The notes under the pieces are model-generated. The model was not told the DNA's origin. It saw only the letters and a program-made list of their open reading frames with translations, and did not search any database. Of a stretch of 7,616 nt of DNA, positions 1 through 6,187 are shown piece after piece. Source of the stretch: Chloroflexota bacterium (GTDB lineage: Bacteria > Chloroflexota > Dehalococcoidia > Lucifugimonadales > Lucifugimonadaceae); contig JACQUF010000111.1 of assembly GCA_016210435.1 (NCBI GenBank), positions 1 to 7,616 of the forward strand, given 5' to 3'. Numbering within the stretch: position 1 is the stretch's first letter; each line of letters begins with the position of its first letter. Both the position numbers and the translations under genes were made by a program.

Positions 1-1569
1 GACGAACGCCGCCACCTTCTGCTGGATGCCAAACAGGTTCTTTATCCAGGCGAAGGCGAGCAGCGCAATGACCGCAGCAATGGCCAGCGCAATCCACATG
101 ATCGGCCCCATAGCGATGATCGTGCTGACGATGGCCGGGATCACCCGCGTGACTAGCGTCACGGCCAACTGGCTGAGCCCCCTAATGAGGACACCGACCT
201 TGGTGAGCCCAACGCCCATCGAGGCCCACAGCGCCCCCATCGGGCCGAGCAGCAGAACCATACCGCCCGCGGCGAGTAGCAGGGCGCCCACTAGGGTCGT
301 GAATAGCGCGACCACGGTCTTGACGGGCCCAGGGAGACGGTTGAACGTGGAGACTACCCGCTCAAGCGTCTTCACCAGGAGGGTCAGGGCCGGCTCGAAC
401 AGCTTCCCGATGAACTGGAGTGCGACGTCCAGCTCACCGAGGAACAGCTCCCACGAGCCAGCGAGGCCCTTCAACCGTTCCTGCTGCATCCGCAGGGCCT
501 CGCCATTCGCACTGTCGAGCGCCGCCTCCATCTTGCGAACCTTGTCCGCGCCCTGTCCCATGAGGACGGACATCGTGCGGGCGCCCTGGTCGAGGAACAG
601 GATGTTCAGCGCACCGAGCCGCGCCTTGGCACCCATCGGGCCCAGCCGGTCGTTCAACTGCTGCACGATGTCCCCGAGCGGCTTCATGTTGCCGGCCGCA
701 TCGAAGAACGAGAGCCCAAGCTGCTGCATCAACTTCCGCTGCTGCGCAGAGGGAGCGGTCATCTCGCGAAGCGCGGCCTGCAAGCCAGTGCCCGCCTTGG
801 ACGCAACGATGCCACCATCCGAGAGGACGGCGAGCGTGGAAGCCGTCTCCTCCAGGCTCATACCGGCCTGCCGCGCAACCGCAGCCACGTAGGAGAACCC
901 TTCGCCCAAATCCCCAACGTCCGCAGTCGAGCTGTTCGCTGCCTTCGCCAGCACGTCCACGACCCGCTGGGCCTCTTCTGTCGCGATACCCATGCCGCGC
1001 ATGGACCGAACAGCGATGTTGGCGGACTCCGCAAGGCTGATGTCACCAGCTCCCGCGAGTTGCAGCAGCGGGGCTATGGTGTTCAGCATCTCCTCCGTGT
1101 TGAAGCCGGCGCGCGCCAGCACGGTCAGTCCCTCTGCGGCTTCCTTCGCCGTGAAGGGGGTCTCCGCGCCGAGGGTCTGGGCTGTCTGGGCGAGCCGCGC
1201 GAACTCATCGTCCGTGAGTTGCGCGACGGCCCGGACCGCCTGCATCTGCGCCTGGAACTCGGCATACCGCTTCGTCCCGAGCACCGCGGGGGCGACGAGC
1301 GCGGCACCTGTGGCGGTCAGGGCGATGCCGAGAGGACGGAGCTTCCGGCCAGTCTCCTCGATCTCCTTGCCGACCTGCTCCATGTTCTTGCCGACCTGGG
1401 CGAAGCTTTTGTCGGCGGCCTGGGCGACGGCGTCAATCTGGCGCTGCACACCCTGAAGCGACCGCTCCATCGTCTGAGACGCGCTATCGACAAGGCGTGC
1501 CGCCCGCTCGAGGAGGGGCGACAGCTTGTCGATTCCTTCAAGGGCAACCTCGATGATGAAGTTCGGCAT
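1..1569 (-). CDS. Phage tail tape measure protein, TP901 type (C-terminus beyond window)
   Basis: The frame is open from an ATG at 1569 to the window edge, giving about 523 residues of a longer protein. Tape measure proteins set tail length, fill the tail tube during assembly and leave with the DNA at infection. Residues 1-75 are helical and rich in Gln, Glu and Lys, likely a coiled coil. Residues about 80-430 match the TP901 tape-measure core (TIGR01760-like) as I know it: an early hydrophobic stretch, KRYAEFQAQMQAV, the ETPFTAKEAAEGL segment, GFNTEEMLN, GISLEE-like repeats of AGMSLEETA, then LKGLAGSWELFLGEL and NRLPGPVKTVVALF. Hydrophobic, possibly membrane-crossing segments follow at about 421-446 and 488-508, as is common in this family. 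The start overlaps the previous stop by one base (TGATG), so translation is probably coupled. The family call is secure; the full length is unknown. Confidence 0.95.
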   Translation of the reverse strand, partial: MPNFIIEVALEGIDKLSPLLERAARLVDSASQTMERSLQGVQRQIDAVAQAADKSFAQVGKNMEQVGKEIEETGRKLRPLGIALTATGAALVAPAVLGTKRYAEFQAQMQAVRAVAQLTDDEFARLAQTAQTLGAETPFTAKEAAEGLTVLARAGFNTEEMLNTIAPLLQLAGAGDISLAESANIAVRSMRGMGIATEEAQRVVDVLAKAANSSTADVGDLGEGFSYVAAVARQAGMSLEETASTLAVLSDGGIVASKAGTGLQAALREMTAPSAQQRKLMQQLGLSFFDAAGNMKPLGDIVQQLNDRLGPMGAKARLGALNILFLDQGARTMSVLMGQGADKVRKMEAALDSANGEALRMQQERLKGLAGSWELFLGELDVALQFIGKLFEPALTLLVKTLERVVSTFNRLPGPVKTVVALFTTLVGALLLAAGGMVLLLGPMGALWASMGVGLTKVGVLIRGLSQLAVTLVTRVIPAIVSTIIAMGPIMWIALAIAAVIALLAFAWIKNLFGIQQKVAAFV

Positions 1570-1913
1570 CAGAACACCGTCCTGAGCATGCGCTGGAACC
1601 GTCCATCAATGCGCTTGGCGACCCGGTTCAGGGCCCGGAGGTGGAAGCCCTTGTTTCGGCGCTCCCGAGGGCTCATCGGCCGGTCATGACGACCGAGGGC
1701 AACGGGGAGCGCATGGGGAGCACCGTTCTCGACAACAAGGTAGCGACCACGGCGACGGACCCGCCATCGGCTGCGCAGCTCGCCAGTGCGTACCGGCGTC
1801 TCCTTCTGCAGCTCCTGGCGGGCCTCTTCGGCCAGGGCTTCCATCTCCCGCCTGAACTGGTAACGGAGGCGCTCCTGAGAACGCCGCCAATCGCCCAAGA
1901 CCCTAACGCCCAC
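1569..1913 (-). CDS. HK97 gp10-like tail completion / minor tail protein
   Basis: This is a 114-aa, very basic protein. The motif TPVRTGELRSRW (about residues 39-50), followed by ENGAPHALPVALG (62-74), is typical of the HK97-gp10-like family, whose members sit at the head-tail interface or terminate the tail tube. The length is within the usual range for that family. I chose the GTG at 1913 because AAGGTGG (1919-1925) lies 5 bases upstream, a near-perfect Shine-Dalgarno. An ATG at 1937 and an even longer reading from 1982 are open but would overlap the upstream gene more. The gene overlaps the upstream small ORF by 11 bases and the tape measure gene by one base. Its place between the chaperones and the tape measure gene is unusual, since gp10-like genes normally precede the major tail gene. 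The family call rests on motif recognition only. Confidence 0.75.
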   Translation of the reverse strand: MGVRVLGDWRRSQERLRYQFRREMEALAEEARQELQKETPVRTGELRSRWRVRRRGRYLVVENGAPHALPVALGRHDRPMSPRERRNKGFHLRALNRVAKRIDGRFQRMLRTVF

Positions 1914-2115
1914 GTGCGCCACCTTGCCGCATGGCATCGGCCTGCTGCTGGGACTGGATACGCATGGCCTCCAACAGGACATCTTTTTGCAGCGGCGTAA
2001 GATCGGCCTGGTGAGCGACCGGAGGGATGCCGGCCTGACTGAGCAGCAGCATCTCCATGCCGGGTCCCTCTGCCAGTTCAGTGATCAATCCCTCCCGCCT
2101 CAGCCTGGTCTCCAT
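1903..2115 (-). CDS. Small ORF overlapping the chaperone gene; candidate second (T-like) frame of a tail assembly chaperone
   Basis: This is a 70-aa ORF from an ATG at 2115, overlapping the end of the upstream chaperone-like gene by 38 bases. The C-terminal part is helical and Gln-rich, with LTPLQKDVLLEAMRIQ near its centre, in keeping with the second half of tail assembly chaperones that bind the tape measure protein. The frame is +1 (equivalently -2) relative to the upstream gene and stays open upstream of its ATG as far as the stop at 2185-2187. A frameshift anywhere in about 107 bases could therefore fuse it to the first protein, as in lambda G/GT. Alternatively it is made separately, either from the ATG at 2115, which has only a weak Shine-Dalgarno, or from the ATG at 2058, which has AGAGGGA 6 bases upstream and would give 51 aa. 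Genuine coding seems likely from its position and tight overlaps; the mode of expression is inference. Confidence 0.6.
   Translation of the reverse strand: METRLRREGLITELAEGPGMEMLLLSQAGIPPVAHQADLTPLQKDVLLEAMRIQSQQQADAMRQGGARGR
1919..1925 (-). promoter_or_regulatory. Ribosome binding site deciding the GTG start at 1913
   Basis: AAGGTGG differs at one position from the full anti-Shine-Dalgarno complement AAGGAGG and ends 5 bases before the GTG at 1913. It lies inside the last codons of the preceding small ORF, so initiation probably depends on ribosomes already translating that ORF. Confidence 0.6.
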
Positions 2116-2569
2116 CTCGCTTTTCTGGGTCGTCTCCGTCTCCGTCTCCGTCCCGCTTGGCCTTACTTTCGCGAAACGAGACCTTCAGACGGTCCACCCC
2201 GCTGATCAGACTGATCGCATCGGCCAACGCATCGATGGTCGTAGGCACGAGTTGGGCGACCTCGGCATCGGTCCACTGGACGTCGCCGAGCGACAAGCCG
2301 AACCGGACCAGCAGCCGGTCAGCCTGCGAGTTGAGCACCCGCAGCTTCGAGAAGTCCGTCTGCACGTTGGTCTTGCTGCCCTGGCCAACCGAGCCGACCA
2401 GGCCCTTGACCCGGAGAGCATCGACCTGTTCCTTCTCCTGATCAGTCAGCGGACGCACTTTCATGACGACATGCTGCCCCGAGGGGAGCGCGACGTCGAC
2501 CGTTTGCCGGAAGTCCTTCCCTTGCAGCAACGCCAGCTTCGCATCGGACTGGCTCAGTTCCTCAGACAC
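2078..2569 (-). CDS. Putative tail assembly chaperone (G-like, first frame)
   Basis: This is a 163-aa acidic protein. Residues about 22-52 read VDVALPSGQHVVMKVRPLTD and then a Glu/Gln helix, the 'beta-hairpin with LP.G, then R-P-L-T-x-x-E' pattern seen in many siphophage tail chaperones. Residues 85-125 contain RFGLSL, WTDAEVAQL and a helix ending in LISGV, also typical. The tail from residue 133 is Asp/Gly/Lys-rich and probably disordered, encoded partly by a hexanucleotide repeat. The GTG at 2569 is chosen because GGAGGT (2575-2580) lies 5 bases upstream; a longer reading from 2605 would place the Shine-Dalgarno inside the gene. It is the first gene after a non-coding gap and is followed by an overlapping ORF in another frame. 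Chaperone identity is inferred from position, size, pattern and the overlapping frame, not from a definite family match. Confidence 0.65.
   Translation of the reverse strand: MSEELSQSDAKLALLQGKDFRQTVDVALPSGQHVVMKVRPLTDQEKEQVDALRVKGLVGSVGQGSKTNVQTDFSKLRVLNSQADRLLVRFGLSLGDVQWTDAEVAQLVPTTIDALADAISLISGVDRLKVSFRESKAKRDGDGDGDDPEKRDGDQAEAGGIDH
2131..2152. repeat. Hexanucleotide tandem repeat inside the chaperone gene
   Basis: The unit CGTCTC (plus strand) is repeated about 3.7 times without a mismatch. On the coding strand it reads GACGGA and encodes alternating Asp-Gly in the C-terminal tail of the chaperone-like protein. Changes in copy number would keep the frame. The purine-rich strand contains several GGAG cores that resemble internal Shine-Dalgarno sequences and lie inside the stretch where both frames are open. 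Confidence 0.85.
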
Positions 2570-2574
2570 ACTGT

Positions 2575-2580
2575 ACCTCC
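2575..2580 (-). promoter_or_regulatory. Strong ribosome binding site for the chaperone-like gene
   Basis: GGAGGT sits 5 bases before the GTG at 2569. This is the reason for rejecting the longer start at 2605 and accepting a GTG start. Confidence 0.75.
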
Positions 2581-2591
2581 ATAGAAAGCTC

Positions 2592-2626
2592 AGGGGTGAG
2601 GCCAATCTGGTGTCAGCCCCACCCCT
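2592..2626. repeat. Inverted repeat (about 11-bp stem, 13-base loop) between decoration-like and chaperone genes
   Basis: Arms AGGGGTGAGGC (2592-2602) and GCCCCACCCCT (2616-2626) are complementary apart from one A/C mismatch on the plus strand, which becomes a G-U wobble in minus-strand RNA. The hairpin is thus better formed in the transcript of the annotated genes. Neither side is followed by a run of T, so it is not a standard intrinsic terminator. It lies immediately beside a promoter candidate, so it could be an operator, a processing or stability hairpin, or a weak attenuator. Confidence 0.6.
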
Positions 2627-2654
2627 ACTATACCTCAGACTCCTCCTCGGACAA
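2627..2654 (-). promoter_or_regulatory. Sigma70-like promoter candidate ahead of the tail chaperone/tape measure genes
   Basis: On the minus strand TTGTCC (2649-2654, 4 of 6 to the -35 consensus) is separated by 16 bases from TATAGT (2627-2632, 5 of 6 to the -10 consensus). It lies in one of the two largest non-coding gaps of the window (2570-2666) and points at the chaperone gene. A start site about 7 bases after the -10 box would fall within the inverted repeat. It is a pattern match only; a 97-base gap can contain such a match by chance. Confidence 0.4.
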
Positions 2655-2666
2655 CTGCAGCCGGGT

Positions 2667-3230
2667 CTACATCAGGCATACGAGCATGGAGAACCGCTGC
2701 CCGCTGGTCGCTGATTCCTCCGCCTTGCCTACTATCTTGCCGTTGACGGGGTACAAGGAGGCTTGCGCAATGGTGTGCTGGTGCAGATCGGTGGCGGCGT
2801 TCCCCATGAGGGACGGCCCTCCTGTGGACCCCTGCGTATGGGAGTGTGGGTCAGTCGGCGAGCTGTTGCCAGTGTTGGGGTTGGTATGCGTGTGTGTGCT
2901 CCTGGCAAAGCCCTGGTACAAATTGGGCGTACCCTCGACATGGTTGTGAAGGGTGTACGCCTCCACTGCAACAACACGGCCGGCCGTAGCACTCGACGGC
3001 ACCAGCAGCGCCCCGACGCCGATCGACCCATCCGCCACCACCTCCTTCACCCCAAGAACCACGACATCGACCGGTTCGCCAGCGGCAGCGTCGTGGTCAG
3101 CCACACCAACGTCGTTGTAGCCAGTTGAGGCACCCGCAGTGGCCTTGCTGACGGTCTTGGCTGCCGAAAGTTTGACCACTTCCCCATCCAAGAGCGCCTC
3201 ACCCGCCGTATACCTCCGGGTAATCTTCAT
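2667..3230 (-). CDS. Decoration-like (DUF2190-like) phage structural protein with histidine-rich insertion
   Basis: This is a 187-aa protein. Residues 1-91 are strand-rich and Ala/Val/Gly-rich (DGEVVKLS, GVADHDAAAGEPVDVVVLG, VGALLVPSSATAGRVV), and residues 160-187 (VNGKIVGKAEESATSGQ) read like the closing strands of the same small beta fold. Together they resemble DUF2190-type capsid decoration proteins. Between them, about residues 92-159 form a His/Thr/Asn/Gly-rich segment with HxH motifs at H95/H97, H113/H115, H129/H131 and H150/H152, the style of metal-binding motifs in phage fibre tips. Start ATG 3230 has AGGAGAGG (3236-3243) 5 bases upstream. The gene follows the LamG-like gene by 35 bases and is followed by a 97-base non-coding gap. 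It could instead be a fibre or tail-surface protein; the beta fold and family link are my inference from sequence style. Confidence 0.55.
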   Translation of the reverse strand: MKITRRYTAGEALLDGEVVKLSAAKTVSKATAGASTGYNDVGVADHDAAAGEPVDVVVLGVKEVVADGSIGVGALLVPSSATAGRVVAVEAYTLHNHVEGTPNLYQGFARSTHTHTNPNTGNSSPTDPHSHTQGSTGGPSLMGNAATDLHQHTIAQASLYPVNGKIVGKAEESATSGQRFSMLVCLM

Positions 3231-3235
3231 TTCAT

Positions 3236-3243
3236 CCTCTCCT
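3236..3243 (-). promoter_or_regulatory. Ribosome binding site of the decoration-like gene
   Basis: AGGAGAGG ends 5 bases before the ATG at 3230 and fills most of the 35-base gap to the upstream gene. There is no room for a separate promoter of usual size, so the gene is probably co-transcribed with the LamG-like gene. Confidence 0.65.
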
Positions 3244-3265
3244 GTTCAGTGGGCTGTTTGATGCT

Positions 3266-4450
3266 CTAGGTCAGCGCGATCTGGTCGCTGGCGCCCTCGA
3301 CCTTCATCAGCGGCGCCGCGGTGATGAACGCCAGGAACAAACTCCAGATGTCAGCATCAGCCAGTTGCCTCTGTCCGACGAACACATCCGAGACAGTCGC
3401 GTTGTTCAGCTCGTCGCTCACCGTCTTGCTGCTATCGGCCAGCATCTTGGCGCCCACGCAGAGCGCAGCGGCGACGTTCAGCACGTCGTGAGCCGAGACT
3501 GAGGTCTCGACCACCTTGCGACCGTTGATGAACAGCTTAGCGTAGCCGTTGTTCTTGTACGACACCAGGACGAAGTTCGTGCCCCGGTGGAGTTGCTCGG
3601 TCGCCGTGAGCGTGTAGGTCGTGCCGTTGGTGTTCTTGATGGTCGCCTCGACCTTCAGATCAGACTTGACCCTGATCTGAACCTTCGCCTCGGTCGAGTC
3701 GCAGATCGCGATGAACGTGCCATCGCCCGTGGAGCCATCCACCTCGATCACGCCGGCGAGGGTGAGTTCGCTCAGGCTGGCCCACGTCCGCGGGTCGTTC
3801 CCGTACATCACCGTCAGGATGCGGCCGAAGTTCCCAGACTGAGCGGTCCAGGCGCTTCCGCTCCATTTCTTGACCGTGTTGTTGTACGCACCCCCAGCCG
3901 AGATGTCGTACGTGATCGCCTCATCGCCGGAGGCGCTGCAATCCACGAGGGCCCAGTACTCGCCCTCCTCGGCGTCTAGGAGGAACGGGAACGTGCAGGT
4001 GTGGGTCGCTCCGGCCACCGTGGTCGTGACGGTCATAATCGCCTCAGACGAGGCATTCGACGGCGTCGTGTCCGCAGGGACGATGTACACCGTGTGCCCG
4101 GTGCCCTTCCGCGAATCGAACGTGAACTTCTCGCGCCGCCCACCAGGAATGGCGAACGCGACCCAGTTCGCGAAGTCCGTCCCTTGCGAGCCGGTGGTGA
4201 ATGCGTCCCGAACGTCTGGCGTGGCGTCCGCCGCGTAGCCACCCGCCCCGGTCTCTGCCGCATAGTCAATCAAACCCTGGCTCCGCATGGTCAATCCAGA
4301 CCCCGTCAGCGGGGTCTGGCGCATCAGGTCACGGATGAACTCCGTGTCGTCGTTGAGCGGCCAGAGGTTGACCAGGTCCCCAGCAAACTTGTCGACCACC
4401 AGCTTCCGTGCCTGGGCAAGCGAATGGATCTTGTTGTATTCCTCAGACAT
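3266..4450 (-). CDS. LamG/concanavalin-A-like domain protein, probable phage fibre or appendage protein (short paralogue)
   Basis: This is a 394-aa protein with no signal peptide or membrane segment. Residues 1-68 (EYNKIH, NLWPLNDD, EFIRDL, TGSGLT, GLIDY) match the N-terminus of the next gene upstream. Residues about 95-220 are a strand-rich middle part. Residues about 223-376 look like a LamG/concanavalin-A-like jelly roll: GTFIAICDSTEAKVQIRVKS, then LVSYKNNGYAKLFINGRKV, then VSDVFVGQRQLADADIWSLF, the usual closing pattern of laminin-G-like lectin folds. Such domains often bind sugars or proteins on the host surface, so adhesion is a reasonable role, but no binding residues can be assigned. 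Start ATG 4450 has AGGAG (4460-4464) 9 bases upstream. It forms a tandem paralogous pair with the 536-aa gene and lacks that protein's inserted domain. Confidence 0.7.
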   Translation of the reverse strand: MSEEYNKIHSLAQARKLVVDKFAGDLVNLWPLNDDTEFIRDLMRQTPLTGSGLTMRSQGLIDYAAETGAGGYAADATPDVRDAFTTGSQGTDFANWVAFAIPGGRREKFTFDSRKGTGHTVYIVPADTTPSNASSEAIMTVTTTVAGATHTCTFPFLLDAEEGEYWALVDCSASGDEAITYDISAGGAYNNTVKKWSGSAWTAQSGNFGRILTVMYGNDPRTWASLSELTLAGVIEVDGSTGDGTFIAICDSTEAKVQIRVKSDLKVEATIKNTNGTTYTLTATEQLHRGTNFVLVSYKNNGYAKLFINGRKVVETSVSAHDVLNVAAALCVGAKMLADSSKTVSDELNNATVSDVFVGQRQLADADIWSLFLAFITAAPLMKVEGASDQIALT

Positions 4451-4546
4451 TACGACGCGCTCCTACTGCAAGTGATTGCTCTGGAAACTAGAACCGCGAA
4501 GACCCGGGTGCGGGAACCTCGGCAGATTGCCTCCCATCCTGTCTTG
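4451..4546. other. Non-coding gap between the two paralogous fibre-like genes
   Basis: These 96 bases separate the paired genes. They contain the AGGAG of the downstream gene (4460-4464) and an 8-base palindrome ACCCGGGT (4502-4509). I see no convincing promoter, no stem followed by a T run, and no small ORF with a ribosome binding site. It is about as long as the 97-base gap at 2570-2666, but without that gap's promoter-like signal. Confidence 0.5.
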
Positions 4547-6157
4547 CTACGCCGGGGTCACGTCCTCGAACTGCATCATCGGTGCGGCCGTGATGTACGC
4601 CAGGTACAGGTCCCAGAGGCTGGCATCAGACGGCACGCTCTTGGCGATAAACACATCGTCCACGATGGCGTCCTTAAGCTGGTCGCTCACCGTCTTGTCC
4701 GAGAGGACTTTGGCGCCGATGCCAAGCGCAAAGGTGCCGTCCAACAGCGGGTAATTGGTCGGCGTCCCGGTGGCAACCACCTGGCCATTGACCGACAGCT
4801 TCGCCGCAGGCGATGCGCCGTCCGCGTAGCTAGCAACGATCACGTTCGAGCCGGGGTGCAAGATGTCAGTGCTGGTCAGGGTGACGGTGTCGCCGTTCGT
4901 GTTCTTGAAGACGGCTTCAACCTTCTTGTCCGACTTCACTCGAAGCGAGACCTTGGCCTCCGTGCCATTGCTCAAAGCGAGCAGTGTGCCGTTGCCGGGA
5001 CTGCCGTCCACGTCGGCCACCACACCGACCGTGAACTGGTCACGGGACGCCCAGGTGCCTGCAGACGCGCCCTCAAGCTTGGCGACAACGTTGTTCTGCG
5101 CACTCCATGCCGACCCGCTGTAGACCTTGCCCGTCTGACCATAGGCAGCGTTGCTGCTGTCGTACACGACACCCTTCTTGAAGAACGCCCACCAGTCGTC
5201 ATCGTCCGCGTCAAGTGGGACCGGCAGCGTGACGCTGTGGACAGACGGCCCACCGGAGTAGTAGACCTCCATCATCGCGTCGTAGGTGCTGTCCTGGACC
5301 CATCCACCAGAGTCGTACACCCAGTCGCCGAAAACGTTCGACGTGCCTCCCTGAGTGAGACCCAAGCCGAGGCGATTGGACGAATCGCCGCCGCTGTACT
5401 CGACTACGACACGGACCCAACCCCAGATCTTGTACGGGCAGTTGAAGGTGAACGTGTACCACGCGCCCGACGTGGAGACGGTGCTCACGTCGAGCGTTGT
5501 GCCCGCGGTCGCGAGTAGGGACCCGCCCGTGGAGTACAGCTTCAGGTAGGCCGTGCCCGTGGGGCTCCCGAACTTCTTCAGGTACGCCTTCACCTGATAG
5601 ATGTTCCCGAACAGGTAGTGCTCGTGGCCCATCCGCGGGTACGAGCTGTTGATCTGGCCGTCCGTGTAGAAGGCTGTCGTGTTCTTGATGTTGCTGAGCG
5701 TGGCCTGCGTGTCAACGACGGAGTCGATCTCGATCAGCTTGCCCGCACTCACGCTACCCGGTGCGGTATCGGGTGGCGCAACAGCAACCGCCCCCGTGAT
5801 GGCCTCGTGGCGGGTGCTCTTGAACGTGATCTTGCTCCAGCGGCCGGCAGGGATCGGCACGGCCATCTCGTAGTCGCCGTCCTCCCGGCTGTAGCTACTT
5901 GAGGAGCAGTTGGTATTCCCGACGTCAGACACGACGTCAGACAGGTGACCACTCCCCAAGTTGACGCCGTAGTCGAGCAGGCCGTCCGCCTTGAGCGTCA
6001 CGCCCGAGCCGACGAGGGGCTTGCGCCGAAGCAGGTCCCGGATGAACTCGCTGTCGTCGGCCAAGGGCCACAAGTTCATCAGGTCGGCGCCGAATGTCTC
6101 GATAGTCAGCTTGCGCGCCCTGGCCATCGCATGGATCTTGTTGTACTCGCTAGTCAC
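4547..6157 (-). CDS. LamG/concanavalin-A-like domain protein with extra inserted beta domain, probable phage fibre or appendage protein (long paralogue)
   Basis: This is a 536-aa protein. Residues 1-68 (EYNKIH, NLWPLADD, EFIRDLLRR, VGSGVT, GLLDY) and about 304-525 (TLPVPLDADDDDWWAFF, YSGSAWSAQN, EAKVSLRVKSDKKVEA, KNTNGDTVTL, AAKLSVNGQVV, LWDLYLAYITAAPMM) align with the 394-aa neighbour. Residues about 146-303 have no counterpart there. That insert (YQVKAYLKKFGSPTGTAYLKLYS, then WYTFTFNCPYKIWGWVRVVVEY, then DWVYDSGGWVQDSTYDAMMEVYY) has the pattern of a carbohydrate-binding or 'choice-of-anchor R' type beta sandwich. The C-terminus is LamG-like. A role in surface recognition is likely but inferred. 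The GTG at 6157 is the start: GGAAGG (6165-6170) lies 7 bases upstream, and the second residue onward matches the paralogue. It follows the small membrane protein gene by 30 bases. Confidence 0.7.
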   Translation of the reverse strand: MTSEYNKIHAMARARKLTIETFGADLMNLWPLADDSEFIRDLLRRKPLVGSGVTLKADGLLDYGVNLGSGHLSDVVSDVGNTNCSSSSYSREDGDYEMAVPIPAGRWSKITFKSTRHEAITGAVAVAPPDTAPGSVSAGKLIEIDSVVDTQATLSNIKNTTAFYTDGQINSSYPRMGHEHYLFGNIYQVKAYLKKFGSPTGTAYLKLYSTGGSLLATAGTTLDVSTVSTSGAWYTFTFNCPYKIWGWVRVVVEYSGGDSSNRLGLGLTQGGTSNVFGDWVYDSGGWVQDSTYDAMMEVYYSGGPSVHSVTLPVPLDADDDDWWAFFKKGVVYDSSNAAYGQTGKVYSGSAWSAQNNVVAKLEGASAGTWASRDQFTVGVVADVDGSPGNGTLLALSNGTEAKVSLRVKSDKKVEAVFKNTNGDTVTLTSTDILHPGSNVIVASYADGASPAAKLSVNGQVVATGTPTNYPLLDGTFALGIGAKVLSDKTVSDQLKDAIVDDVFIAKSVPSDASLWDLYLAYITAAPMMQFEDVTPA

Positions 6158-6164
6158 GGTTGCA

Positions 6165-6170
6165 CCTTCC
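6165..6170 (-). promoter_or_regulatory. Ribosome binding site deciding the GTG start at 6157
   Basis: GGAAGG lies 7 bases upstream of the GTG. Together with the aligned N-terminus of the 394-aa paralogue (both proteins have EYNKIH at residues 4-9), it fixes this GTG as the start. Confidence 0.65.
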
Positions 6171-6187
6171 TACGCTCACGCTTCCTT

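Noticed and set aside
26..892. Plus-strand open frame of 288 codons at the left edge
   Set aside because: It is antisense to the clearly recognisable tape measure gene and its Ser/Arg/Pro/Ala-rich composition is typical of a shadow frame.
1914..1982. Longer reading of the gp10-like gene starting at 1982 or at the ATG at 1937
   Set aside because: The extra residues are Cys/Ser/Pro-rich and unlike the family, they overlap the upstream ORF heavily, and the GTG at 1913 has the best ribosome binding site.
2570..2605. Longer start of the chaperone-like gene at 2605
   Set aside because: The added 12 residues have no supporting ribosome binding site, whereas the GTG at 2569 has GGAGGT at ideal spacing and the extension would run through the leader inverted repeat.
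2592..2626. Inverted repeat as an intrinsic terminator
   Set aside because: The stem is strong, but no T run follows on either strand, so a standard Rho-independent terminator cannot be claimed.
4502..4509. Palindrome ACCCGGGT as an operator or recombination site
   Set aside because: Eight bases of GC-rich palindrome are expected by chance in a window of this size and there is no second copy or neighbouring signal that I can see.
4001..5518. Plus-strand open frame of 505 codons antisense to both fibre-like genes
   Set aside because: It is Arg/Val/His-rich with no domain pattern, has no ribosome binding site at its start, and spans two well-supported minus-strand genes and their gap. GC-rich DNA with few stop-like codons gives such frames by chance.
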